Below, one piece after another: positions 1 through 7,657 of a stretch of 47,911 bases of DNA. The notes below the pieces were generated by a model. The model saw only the letters and a list, made by a program, of their open reading frames with translations. It was not told where the DNA came from and did not search any database. This DNA is from Fibrobacterales bacterium (GTDB lineage Bacteria; Fibrobacterota; Fibrobacteria; Fibrobacterales; Fibrobacteraceae), in assembly GCA_025997455.1 (NCBI GenBank), contig BNUP01000003.1:1-47911 (forward strand), in the 5' to 3' direction. Position 1 is the stretch's first letter. The number at the start of each line of letters is the position of its first letter. The translations under genes were made by a program, and so were the position numbers.

Positions 1-417
1 GGCTGTTATTGGATTTACTTCTCTCGCCCACAGTGCCATATTAACGGAATACCAATAGGCAACTTCATTATTTTTTGGGAATTTTTTTTGCAAATATTCC
101 CCTTCATTTTTTGCCTCTTCAAACAAATTTTTTTTATCCGTATTTGATTTCATCACATAACAGCCGAGAAAATAATAGGCTCTTAAAAGTTTCCAAGCCG
201 CCTGCTCTCTCTTTGCATTAGACAATGTGGTATCGTTTATTGCGAGATCATAATTTTTTATCGCTCCGTTTATATTTTCGGGTTTTGCAAAATTATTTGC
301 AGAGCCTTCTGCACGAGCAACATAGAACGAATCGCCGAGTGTTAAAAAATCCGCACTTGCAAAATTGAAAAACAGTGCCAGAACTGCAAAAAACTTAAAC
401 AATAATGTCGTCTTCAC
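1..417 (-). CDS. secreted TPR-like protein, 5' part only
   Basis: The 139-residue N-terminal part of a gene that runs off the left edge of the window. The proposed GTG start at 417 lies inside the 3' end of fliG (23-nt overlap) and gives a clean Sec signal peptide: MKTT, then a hydrophobic stretch LLFKFFAVLALFF, ending at an ASA|D cleavage site. The mature part (GDSFYVARAEG, then a helical region with YDLAIN, WKLLRAYYFLGCY, EEAKNEGEYL, WYSVNMALWAREVNP) has the pattern of helical TPR-like repeats. A periplasmic or outer-membrane lipoprotein-free TPR protein is likely, but no function can be named. The overlap with fliG implies co-transcription and translational coupling. Confidence 0.75.
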   Translation of the reverse strand, partial: MKTTLLFKFFAVLALFFNFASADFLTLGDSFYVARAEGSANNFAKPENINGAIKNYDLAINDTTLSNAKREQAAWKLLRAYYFLGCYVMKSNTDKKNLFEEAKNEGEYLQKKFPKNNEVAYWYSVNMALWAREVNPITA

Positions 418-1459
418 TTCCGCGACCCGATATTACGAGTTCATTTTCCGCTTCCAATCTACGCACTACATCTACTATTTTTTGTTGAGCCTCTTCAACT
501 TCACGAAGCCGCTTTGGTCCCATATACTGAATTTCTTCGCGAATCATCTCCGCCGCACGGTTAGACATATTCGTGTAGAACTTGTTGGCGACTTGTTCGT
601 TTGCCCCTTTGAGTGCGAGCGAAAGGTCTTTGGTATCGACCTGTTTAAGAACAGTCTGCATAGATTTATCATCGAGCAACAGCATATCCTCAAACACAAA
701 CATTAACGCTTTAATTTCGGTTGCGAGTTCGGGGTCATCGCGTTCCAAAGTGCCGAGAATATTTTTCTCCGCGCCTCTATCTACCATATTCAACATTTCT
801 GCAACCGATTTTACACCGCCGACTTCCGCCGTATCACCCGTGAACATCGTCTTTAGAATTTGTGAAAGTTGCTGTTCCACCTGTTGCAAAACTTCGGGGC
901 TAATGCTTTCCATCGTTGCAATTCTTGTTGCTACCTCAACCTGCATATCGGGGTTGAGTGCGGAAATTGTCGCGGCGGCATTTTCGGGTTTCATGTGAGC
1001 GAGTAAAAGAGCCACCGTCTGCGGGTGTTCCTTGCTCAGGAAGGAAATCAACTGAGCGGGATCCACATTGTCGAGCATATTGAAACCTGTGGTGCGGATA
1101 TTACTCTGCACTTTTTCCAAAATTTCTCTCGCTCGCCGAGAACCCAGCGACTGCTCCAAAATCTGTTGGGCGAAATCCATTCCGCCTTGGCTCACATACT
1201 CCTGTGCGGAACTTATCTGCTGAAACTCCTGCAAAACAAATTCCCGCATTTCCGGTGTTACGCCTTCTAAACGGGCGATTTGCGCGGTTAGCGTTTCTAC
1301 ATCTTTTTCACTTAACGCCTTAAATACATGCGAACTCGCCTCCTGCCCAAGTGCGACCATTAAAATTGCCGCTTTCTTTGGACCGGGAATGTCAAAAATT
1401 TTAGCAGGCTTTCCCGTATCTGCGGATTTTCCGCCTTCTTTGTAGAATTGTTTCGCCAC
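395..1459 (-). CDS. fliG: flagellar motor switch protein FliG
   Basis: 354 residues, close to the usual length of about 330-350. FliG sits on the MS ring, binds FliM and transmits torque from the stator. The N-terminal domain contains GPKKAAILMVALG. The middle domain has the FliG-typical EHPQTVALLL motif near residue 144. The C-terminal domain carries the charged helix region LALKGAN...FYTNMSNRAAEMIREEI. The start is GTG, six bases after a TACATT box and with no Shine-Dalgarno, so the mRNA is probably leaderless. No other flagellar gene is in the window; its downstream partner is an overlapping secreted TPR-like gene. The upstream DNA is a fold-back heptamer repeat shared with the divergent rpn gene. 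Confidence 0.95.
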   Translation of the reverse strand: MAKQFYKEGGKSADTGKPAKIFDIPGPKKAAILMVALGQEASSHVFKALSEKDVETLTAQIARLEGVTPEMREFVLQEFQQISSAQEYVSQGGMDFAQQILEQSLGSRRAREILEKVQSNIRTTGFNMLDNVDPAQLISFLSKEHPQTVALLLAHMKPENAAATISALNPDMQVEVATRIATMESISPEVLQQVEQQLSQILKTMFTGDTAEVGGVKSVAEMLNMVDRGAEKNILGTLERDDPELATEIKALMFVFEDMLLLDDKSMQTVLKQVDTKDLSLALKGANEQVANKFYTNMSNRAAEMIREEIQYMGPKRLREVEEAQQKIVDVVRRLEAENELVISGRGSEDDIIV

Positions 1460-1465
1460 GGGAGG

Positions 1466-1476
1466 AATGTAGAAAA
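1466..1476 (-). promoter_or_regulatory. leaderless-type promoter of fliG
   Basis: On the minus strand this reads TTTTCTACATT, then CCTCCC, then the GTG start. The six bases between the TACATT box (1471-1466) and GTG put the expected +1 on the start codon. No TTGACA-like box is seen 17 nt upstream (CCTGCA is there). Confidence 0.6.
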
Positions 1477-1724
1477 TGCACTCGGCAGTGCAGGGGGGGT
1501 ATAGGGTGTGGCGTGTAGGGTGTGGGGAAGGGAGTGTAAAGTTGAAAGTTGAAAGAGTAAAGTTATTATTCTCTACTCTCTACTCTTTTCTCCACTCTCC
1601 ACTTTTAACTATCAACTTTTTTCTACATTCCCCACACCCTACACCCTACACCCCATACCCCACACCCCACACCCTACACGCCACACCCTATACCCCACCC
1701 TGCACTGCCAAGTGCATTTTCTAC
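1469..1724. repeat. fold-back heptamer repeat between fliG and rpn1
   Basis: Left arm 1469-1527 and right arm 1665-1724 are reverse complements over about 60 nt, with one substitution and one small indel/mismatch in a G/C run. Each arm contains, from outside in: the promoter box TTTTCTAC, the palindrome TGCACTcggcAGTGCA (right copy TGCACTgccaAGTGCA), and 7-bp units of GGGTGTA/GGGTATA type. The centre holds GTTGAAA units, the core AGTTATTATT, CTCTACT units, and another TTTTTTCTACATTCCCC at about 1619-1636. The same outer arm recurs upstream of nuoH (12297-12355). Confidence 0.9.
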
Positions 1725-1727
1725 CTT
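1717..1727 (+). promoter_or_regulatory. leaderless-type promoter of rpn1
   Basis: TTTTCTACCTT followed by CCCCCA and the ATG at 1734. Six bases separate the TACCTT box (1722-1727) from the start codon, and there is no Shine-Dalgarno. It is the mirror image of the fliG promoter across the fold-back repeat. Confidence 0.6.
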
Positions 1728-1733
1728 CCCCCA

Positions 1734-2609
1734 ATGCCCATCTACTTAGACCCAAAAAACGATATTCCGTTCAAAAAAATCTTTGTGGAACACAAAGATT
1801 TGATGATGAGTTTTTTGAACTCACTCCTCCCGCTCCCAGACGACTGCGAAATTATCGATTTAGAATACGAACCTACCGAAATACTCCCCGAAAACCCGAT
1901 GAGCAAGGATTCCTTTGTAGATGTCAAATGCTTTGACGAGAAAGGACGGCATTTTATAGTAGAAATGCAGATGTATTGGAAAAAAGAATTATTACCAAAG
2001 CAAATTTTTGGGTATAGGGAATGGGGTATAGGGTCTGGGGAAAACGACCACACCCCACACCCTACACCCTACACCCCAAATTATGGTCTTGCAATACTAA
2101 ACGATGTAATGAACAAAAGCCACACTCACTATTACCATCGCTATCGAATGACAGAAGAAACGCATTCGGAAGAGAAAATAAACGGCATAGACATAACGCT
2201 TATAGAACTTCCCTTGTTCAAGCCGAGTTTGGATGGACACCAAAAAATGAAGGATTTGTGGATAGAATTTTTAAAGGAAATTGGCGAGCAAACCAAAGAA
2301 GAAAAGATTTCCCAATCGTTAAAAGAGAATAAAATTATAGCAAAAGCATTAGATTTATGCCGAGAATACGCCTACACCGAAGAGGAACGGGCAGCCTACG
2401 ATAAAGTTCATGAGGGCATCATATTTAGGGCTATGGAATTATCAGAAAGCAGAGCGGAGGGTGAGTTGGCAGGTGAGACTCGTGGCGAGGCTCGTGGTAA
2501 AAAGGATACGCAAATTGCCATAGCCAGCAAACTCAAATCTCAAGGCGTAGCGGTGAACATTATCGTTGCTGCAACCGATTTGTCCGAGTACGAAATAAAA
2601 GCGTTGTAA
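1734..2609 (+). CDS. Rpn/PDDEXK_2-family nuclease, first copy
   Basis: 291 residues. The N-terminus MPIYLDPKNDIPFKKIF is the hallmark of the Rpn (PD-(D/E)XK family 'transposase', PDDEXK_2) proteins. The nuclease core is visible as VDVKCFDEKGRHFIVEMQ (residues 62-79, the acidic residue plus ExQ pair). Start at 1734 was chosen because it gives the family N-terminus and sits directly after a promoter box; the reading frame stays open upstream through repeat DNA. Residues about 92-116 are encoded by a heptamer fold-back repeat (2007-2083) and read as a proline/glycine-rich stretch where the family normally has a conserved helix. The nuclease may therefore be damaged or altered. The C-terminus has a short ESRAEGELAGETRGEARGKK low-complexity stretch as in relatives. 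Confidence 0.85.
   Translation: MPIYLDPKNDIPFKKIFVEHKDLMMSFLNSLLPLPDDCEIIDLEYEPTEILPENPMSKDSFVDVKCFDEKGRHFIVEMQMYWKKELLPKQIFGYREWGIGSGENDHTPHPTPYTPNYGLAILNDVMNKSHTHYYHRYRMTEETHSEEKINGIDITLIELPLFKPSLDGHQKMKDLWIEFLKEIGEQTKEEKISQSLKENKIIAKALDLCREYAYTEEERAAYDKVHEGIIFRAMELSESRAEGELAGETRGEARGKKDTQIAIASKLKSQGVAVNIIVAATDLSEYEIKAL
2007..2083 (+). repeat. heptamer fold-back repeat inside rpn1
   Basis: G-rich units (GGGTATAGGG, GGGTCTGGGG) followed by C-rich units (CACCCTA, CACCCCA) form an inverted arrangement. The units match those in the intergenic repeats at 1469-1724, 12297-12508 and 47074-47122. The length keeps the reading frame open. Confidence 0.85.
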
Positions 2610-2727
2610 ATCTCAAAGGCGGGAATTATTGTTTGTATCAAGCGGAGGTATGGATGGCGTAATCTGTAGTTGCACCCGTAGGATGAGGCATACAATGTGC
2701 TGAATGAATGACGGTAACCATAAACCA

Positions 2728-4593
2728 TTACGCTAATGCCCGCCTTAATACTGCGAGGTCGGCGGGTCTCACGCCGGCAATTTTAGAGGCGGAACCGAGA
2801 GTCAGAGGTTTGGCGAGGGTTAATTTTTGCCGTGCCTCTATGCTTAAACCGAGAATTTTATTAAAGTCAAAGTTCGGCGGGATTTTGAAGTTTGCCATTT
2901 TCTTTTGATAATCGATTTCCTCTTTTTGTCTTTCAAAAAATCCCCTATAAAGTTCTTCGGAGAGGAGATACCACTTATCGGAGCGAGTTAAATTTATCGG
3001 CGGTTCGGCATTTTTTAACGCAATAGTAAAAAAATCTTCTGCGTTAATTGTGGGGCGTTTCAAAACGGTTATCCATTTGGTTTTTTCGGTAATCGGTGAT
3101 TGCCCGCTGTTTGCGAGCAACGGTGCAATTTCTTCCGCAGTTCCTGAATTTTCATTCAAAAATTTTTCGGCGAGTTTCAATCGCTTTTCTTTTTGCAGAT
3201 AATTTTTCCACTCAATATCTGTTAGCATTCCAACATTTTTTGCTTTTTCGCATAAACGATTTTCTGCATTATCCGAGCGCAAAAACAAGCGGTATTCCGC
3301 ACGACTTGTAAACATTCTATACGGCTCATTCCACTGGATAGAAGTTATGTCGTCAATTAAAACACCAATATAACTATCCGCACGCGATAAAATAAAAGGC
3401 GGCTTTCCCTCAATTGATAACGCGGCATTTATACCTGCAATTATTCCCTGCGCCGCCGCCTCCTCATATCCGCTGGTTCCGCATACCTGCCCCGCAAAAA
3501 ATAATCCCGATAGTTTTTTGTGTTCAAGTGTGGGGTGAAGTTCGGTAGCATCTATTGCATCGTATTCTACAGCATAACCTATTTGTAAAACTTCGGCATT
3601 TTCTAATCCGGGAATAGTGTGAAGAGCGGCTATCTGAGTTTCTTCCGGCAGTGAGGAACTAAATCCGTTAATGTATATGCGGTTGTTGTCGCGAGTTTCG
3701 GGTTCTAAAAACAGTTGGTGCGAATCTTTATCCCCAAATCGCATTATTTTATCTTCTATGCTGGGGCAATATCTCGGTCCTATACCCTGAATTTTACCTG
3801 TAAAAAGCGGACTTTTATCAAAAGCGGCACGGAGAATCTCGTGGGTTTGCAAAGTGGTGCGAGTTATCCAACACTTTGCTTTGTTGTAGAGAGTTGAAGA
3901 GTCCGTCGCGTTGCTGAAACACCAAGGTTCTCGGTCGCCTTCTTGAATTTCGCATTTGGAAAAATCCACGCTTAGCGGATTTATGCGGCTCGGCGTTCCT
4001 GTCTTTAATCTGCGTGTTTTAATACCCAATTTTCTTAGCGATGTTGAAAAGTGTTCCGCACTCGGTTCTCCGACTCGCCCGCCGATACTCGTTTTGTCTA
4101 AACCCGTGAACATTTTTGCCGAGAGGAATGTTCCGCTTGCCACCACTACGCAACGGGCGGTGATTTTTTGTTCGCTGTTTGAGGTTTTTAGCGTGAGTTG
4201 CCATTCTAAATTTTTAACTTCTATGGCGGTTGCCTCTCCTTCAATTACTTCGCAATTTTCAAGTTCAAAAACAGTTTGTTGTGCAAATTCGCTATATAAA
4301 TTCATATCGCATTGAGCACGGTTTCCCCACACGGCAGGACCTTTACTCGCATTTAGCAGGCGAAAAGATATTCCCGCTTTATCGGCGAGTTTTCCCATAA
4401 GACCGCCCATAGCATCTATATCACGCACCATTTGTCCCTTGCCGACACCGCCTATAGCAGGATTGCAACTCATCCGTCCAATGCTTTTTTTATCCAAAAC
4501 CGCCATTGCAACCTTTGCACCCATTTTGCCCGCAGCATTTACCGCCTCAATTCCGGCGTGCCCGCCTCCGATTACTATTATGTCAAAGGTCAT
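2728..4593 (-). CDS. mnmG: tRNA uridine-5-carboxymethylaminomethyl modification enzyme MnmG
   Basis: 621 residues, close to the usual 620-630. MnmG with MnmE installs the carboxymethylaminomethyl group on U34 of certain tRNAs using FAD and methylene-THF. The FAD-binding site is at the N-terminus (IVIGGGHAGIEA). The SCNPAIGGVGKG and GTFL motifs, and the C-terminal region ending GLSIEARQKL...GVRPADLAVL, are family features. Start ATG at 4593 gives MTFDIIVIGGG; the frame is open farther upstream but that part lacks family features and overlaps the divergent lptB promoter. A TACCTT box lies nine bases before the ATG without a Shine-Dalgarno. Confidence 0.96.
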   Translation of the reverse strand: MTFDIIVIGGGHAGIEAVNAAGKMGAKVAMAVLDKKSIGRMSCNPAIGGVGKGQMVRDIDAMGGLMGKLADKAGISFRLLNASKGPAVWGNRAQCDMNLYSEFAQQTVFELENCEVIEGEATAIEVKNLEWQLTLKTSNSEQKITARCVVVASGTFLSAKMFTGLDKTSIGGRVGEPSAEHFSTSLRKLGIKTRRLKTGTPSRINPLSVDFSKCEIQEGDREPWCFSNATDSSTLYNKAKCWITRTTLQTHEILRAAFDKSPLFTGKIQGIGPRYCPSIEDKIMRFGDKDSHQLFLEPETRDNNRIYINGFSSSLPEETQIAALHTIPGLENAEVLQIGYAVEYDAIDATELHPTLEHKKLSGLFFAGQVCGTSGYEEAAAQGIIAGINAALSIEGKPPFILSRADSYIGVLIDDITSIQWNEPYRMFTSRAEYRLFLRSDNAENRLCEKAKNVGMLTDIEWKNYLQKEKRLKLAEKFLNENSGTAEEIAPLLANSGQSPITEKTKWITVLKRPTINAEDFFTIALKNAEPPINLTRSDKWYLLSEELYRGFFERQKEEIDYQKKMANFKIPPNFDFNKILGLSIEARQKLTLAKPLTLGSASKIAGVRPADLAVLRRALA

Positions 4594-4602
4594 TTTGCAG
4601 GT

Positions 4603-4612
4603 AAGGTAGAAA
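4603..4612 (-). promoter_or_regulatory. leaderless-type promoter of mnmG
   Basis: Minus strand: TTTCTACCTT, nine bases (ACCTGCAAA), ATG. Box TACCTT at 4608-4603. Confidence 0.55.
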
Positions 4613-4670
4613 TTTTTCAAACTATTGTAGAGCCGCCCGTGCAATGGTGCTATGTTTGGCAAACCAAAAT

Positions 4671-4680
4671 TTTCTAAATT
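4671..4680 (+). promoter_or_regulatory. leaderless-type promoter of lptB
   Basis: TTTCTAAATT, then seven bases (CCAGCAA), then ATG at 4688. No Shine-Dalgarno precedes the start. Confidence 0.55.
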
Positions 4681-4687
4681 CCAGCAA

Positions 4688-5425
4688 ATGCCACCACGAG
4701 CGAGTTCAATACATACTGCGAATATTTGCAAAACCTACGGATCCCGAATGGTGGTTCGAGATGTTTCGATTAGCGTATCGCAGGGTGAAATTGTCGGCTT
4801 GTTAGGACCAAACGGTGCGGGAAAAACAACCTCATTCTATATGATAGTCGGTTTGGTGCGACCCGATAAAGGCAATGTATTTTTGGACGACCGCGATATT
4901 AGTGCGCTCCCAATGCACCGCAGAGCAAGGCTCGGTCTCGGATATCTTCCGCAAGAGGCTTCAATTTTTCGCAAACTGTCGGTTGAAAATAATATAATGG
5001 CAATTTTGGAAACTTTAAAAATGAACAGAGCGCAGCGAAAAGAACGGTTGGAGCAACTTTTGGAAGAGTTCAAAATTACGCATATACGAAAAACGGCGGC
5101 ACACAGTTGTTCTGGCGGCGAAAGGCGCAGACTCGAAATTGCCCGTGCCCTTGCGAGCGAACCGAGTTTTCTTTTGCTCGATGAACCCTTTGCGGGTATT
5201 GATCCGATTGCTGTAGATGACATTCAACAAATCATAAGTACGCTTCGCGATAAAGGAATAGGAATTCTTATCACAGACCACAATGTTCGCGAAACCTTGT
5301 CTATCACAGACCGTGCATATATTATGTATAAAAGCCAGGTTCTCACCGAAGGCACTTCGCAATTCCTCGCAAAAGATGAAGAGGCAAAACGAATTTATCT
5401 CGGCGAATCATTTACTTTGGGTTAA
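4688..5425 (+). CDS. lptB: LPS export ABC transporter ATP-binding protein LptB
   Basis: 245 residues. LptB is the cytoplasmic ATPase that powers LPS extraction from the inner membrane with LptF, LptG and LptC. Walker A GPNGAGKTT is near residue 40, signature CSGGERRR near 138 and Walker B LLLDEPFAGIDP near 158. The LptB-typical YLPQEASIFRKLSVENNIMA segment and the H-loop TDHNVRET are present. The ATG at 4688 was chosen over an upstream frame extension because it follows the promoter box and gives the family start. It stands alone, divergent from mnmG and convergent with the next gene. Its presence supports a Gram-negative envelope. Confidence 0.94.
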   Translation: MPPRASSIHTANICKTYGSRMVVRDVSISVSQGEIVGLLGPNGAGKTTSFYMIVGLVRPDKGNVFLDDRDISALPMHRRARLGLGYLPQEASIFRKLSVENNIMAILETLKMNRAQRKERLEQLLEEFKITHIRKTAAHSCSGGERRRLEIARALASEPSFLLLDEPFAGIDPIAVDDIQQIISTLRDKGIGILITDHNVRETLSITDRAYIMYKSQVLTEGTSQFLAKDEEAKRIYLGESFTLG

Positions 5426-5430
5426 GCATT

Positions 5431-6321
5431 TTAATCTTCCGTAATCGGGACTTCAATGCTTTTATAACCGGCAGATAGCCGCACCGTTTGCACTTTATTG
5501 TCACTTGTGTAATTCTCAACTACCAAATCTTTGTTCGGAAATTTTGCATTCAGCGAGTCGCGCAAAACTGCGGCGTTGTAATAAAATTCACGGTCGCCTA
5601 TGTCTTTGCTCGTGCGATAATATACCGCATCTTCCCGAATTTCAACACGGGAATCATTACCGAAGGCTTTCGCCAAACTCGCTAAAATCATCTGCGATTT
5701 AACCGCTTGGTCATAAGATTTTTTTGCAATTTTCGCCGATGCTGTATCGCCTTCCTTTTCCAAATTAGCGGTGAGTTTTTTCCAAGCATCAACATCGTAC
5801 GGGTTTTTATTGAGCGTTTGTTTTAGTCCGGGAGTGCTTGCCTTTGCGTATTTTTCAGGCGGAGCGGTGTTTTTTGCAGGGGCTGGAGTTGCGACGGGGG
5901 CTTTTTGTGCAGTTGTTGATTCTACCTTTTGTTTCTGTTTTGTTTTATCTGTGTCTTGAAAATAAAAAGTTAAGGCGGCAAATAATATTAGCACCCCGAA
6001 AATTGAGAGCCAAATTGCCCATCCAGAATTCTTTTTTTCTAATTTTTTTTGCACAACGGGAGCGATATAAATTTCTTCTCTGTTTGCACTTTTGGGTATG
6101 GCATCAGTGTCTTCAATTTGGCACATTGCACCTAATTTTTCCAAAGTATCCTTTATTTTTTCCGCTTGCCTCCTCTGCTCCACGCTGAACACTTCAAGCG
6201 GCGGCGCCTTTAACCCCCTTGAAACTTCGTCCGCCGTTAATCCCGGAACCTTTAGTAGGAATTTTACCAACGCCTGCATATCTCGTTGTGCCGTGATTTC
6301 GGTGATTAAAAGTTTATACAC
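5431..6321 (-). CDS. membrane protein with L7/L12 C-terminal-like domain
   Basis: 296 residues with a GTG start that overlaps the end of miaB by 8 nt. Residues about 1-70 (ITAQRDMQALVKFLLKVPGLTADEVSRGLK...AEKIKDTLEKLGAMCQI) resemble the small alpha/beta fold of the ribosomal protein L7/L12 C-terminal domain, as also seen in other bacterial membrane proteins. A single transmembrane helix follows at about 101-121 (WAIWLSIFGVLILFAALTFYF), then a Lys/Ala/Pro linker, a short TPR-like segment (NPYDVDAWKKLTANLEKEGDTASA) and a C-terminal alpha/beta region. The N-terminus should be cytoplasmic and the C-terminus periplasmic. Function unknown. Confidence 0.75.
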   Translation of the reverse strand: MYKLLITEITAQRDMQALVKFLLKVPGLTADEVSRGLKAPPLEVFSVEQRRQAEKIKDTLEKLGAMCQIEDTDAIPKSANREEIYIAPVVQKKLEKKNSGWAIWLSIFGVLILFAALTFYFQDTDKTKQKQKVESTTAQKAPVATPAPAKNTAPPEKYAKASTPGLKQTLNKNPYDVDAWKKLTANLEKEGDTASAKIAKKSYDQAVKSQMILASLAKAFGNDSRVEIREDAVYYRTSKDIGDREFYYNAAVLRDSLNAKFPNKDLVVENYTSDNKVQTVRLSAGYKSIEVPITED

Positions 6322-7657
6322 ATGTAGAATGTAGTAATTTCCCTCGCAAAGTGTGCCCGCTCACGCTTTCAATTATGCAGTCTATATACATTCCCTCGCG
6401 AAATTTTTCGCCTTCATTGCCGCTATTTGGGATTATCACCTTCTTAAAACTGCCCGTTTTGCCAATCCATTCTCCCGCACTCCTGCGCGACGGTCTTTCT
6501 AAAAGAATTGTCTCTTTGCGACCTATCATCATTTTTGCACGAGACAAAGTGATGCTGTTTTGCAAATCTATAGCGCATTGCAACCGCTGCCATTTTTCCT
6601 TTGCATTTATGGTTTCCGCCTCCAAAGCAGAGGGAGTGCCTTTGCGCGGACTATATGCAAATAAAAAGGCGTTGTCAAACTGAGCCTCACGCAGAAGAGA
6701 AAGCGTTTCTTCAAATTCCGCCTCTGTTTCACCCGGATAGCCGCATATTAAATCCGTGGTGATTCCGTAAAACAGATTTGCCATTCGCAACGCCTCAACT
6801 ATGCTCAAAAATTCCTCACGGGTGTATTGCCGTTTCATTTTTTTTAATATTGAGTTTGAACCGCTTTGTGCGGGTAAGTGTATATGCGGGGCTATTTTTT
6901 GCTCATTTAGTAAAATATTTAAAAGTTCGCCTGTATAGTGTTTCGGGTGCGGACTCATAAAACGAATTCGCTCTATACCTTTCACTTCGGCAACTTTTTT
7001 TAACAAGTCGGCAAATGACAATTCTTTATGCCTGTAACCATTAACAGTTTGTCCCAAAAGAATTATTTCGCTGATTCCGTTTTGAACCGCATTTTCAATT
7101 TCACGCAGAATTAAATTCGGATCGCGATATTCCTCGCGCCCGCGAACAAACGGCACAATGCAATATGAACAACGCATATTACAACCGCTTTGAATTGCAA
7201 TGGGAGCGGAATAAGAATTTGAAAGTTTTGCAAAAGCATCAACGGGGTTTTTAAGGGGGCGGTTGGTGAGCAAAGTCAAATCAGCCCCCTTAGGCAGGGG
7301 AGCAGGGGGAACGCCCCCGCTAATGATTTCGGGTAATTTTTCGTATTCGTCTGGCGGGAGAACAAAATCGACAAAAGGTAATTCTTTGAGCAGAGTTGCA
7401 CCGCGATTTTTTGCCATACATCCGAGAATGCCGATTTTCAAGTGTTTATTTTTTAACTTTAAGGGTCTTAATTCCCGCATTCTCGCAATCGCACTTTCTT
7501 CGGCTTTTTCACGCACCGAGCAGGTATTTATGAGAATTATATCGGCATCGGCAACATTGAGAACAGGCTGCACACCGCATAACTCCAACACCGATGATAC
7601 TCGTGCCGAATCGTATTCGTTCATTTGGCAGCCGTAAGAGATGACTACGAAATTCAC
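6314..7657 (-). CDS. miaB: tRNA-2-methylthio-N6-isopentenyladenosine synthase MiaB
   Basis: 447 residues. MiaB is a radical-SAM methylthiotransferase acting on i6A37 of tRNA. The N-terminal UPF0004 domain has the three cluster cysteines C10 (GCQMN), C46 (NTCSVR) and C80 (LGCMA). The radical-SAM motif is C159-x3-C163-x2-C166 (GCNMRCSYC). A C-terminal TRAM-like domain follows. The GTG start overlaps the pta stop (GTGA). Residues about 113-139, in the linker before the radical-SAM core, are encoded by a GC-rich repeat that also occurs between genes at 47177-47232. This looks like an in-frame insertion at a tolerant site. Confidence 0.95.
   Translation of the reverse strand: MNFVVISYGCQMNEYDSARVSSVLELCGVQPVLNVADADIILINTCSVREKAEESAIARMRELRPLKLKNKHLKIGILGCMAKNRGATLLKELPFVDFVLPPDEYEKLPEIISGGVPPAPLPKGADLTLLTNRPLKNPVDAFAKLSNSYSAPIAIQSGCNMRCSYCIVPFVRGREEYRDPNLILREIENAVQNGISEIILLGQTVNGYRHKELSFADLLKKVAEVKGIERIRFMSPHPKHYTGELLNILLNEQKIAPHIHLPAQSGSNSILKKMKRQYTREEFLSIVEALRMANLFYGITTDLICGYPGETEAEFEETLSLLREAQFDNAFLFAYSPRKGTPSALEAETINAKEKWQRLQCAIDLQNSITLSRAKMMIGRKETILLERPSRRSAGEWIGKTGSFKKVIIPNSGNEGEKFREGMYIDCIIESVSGHTLRGKLLHSTCV
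7241..7321 (+). repeat. GC-rich repeat inserted in miaB
   Basis: Two blocks are shared with the intergenic region at 47177-47232: AACGGGGTTTTTAAGGGG (7241-7258) and a 36-nt perfect match (7286-7321 = 47197-47232). The second block carries the CCCC..GGGG and GGGGG..CCCCC inverted halves. In miaB the two blocks are separated by 27 additional bases. Confidence 0.9.

Noticed and set aside
1476..1733. N-terminal extension of the first Rpn protein
   Set aside because: The frame is open only because the heptamer repeats contain few stops; the family start is at 1734.
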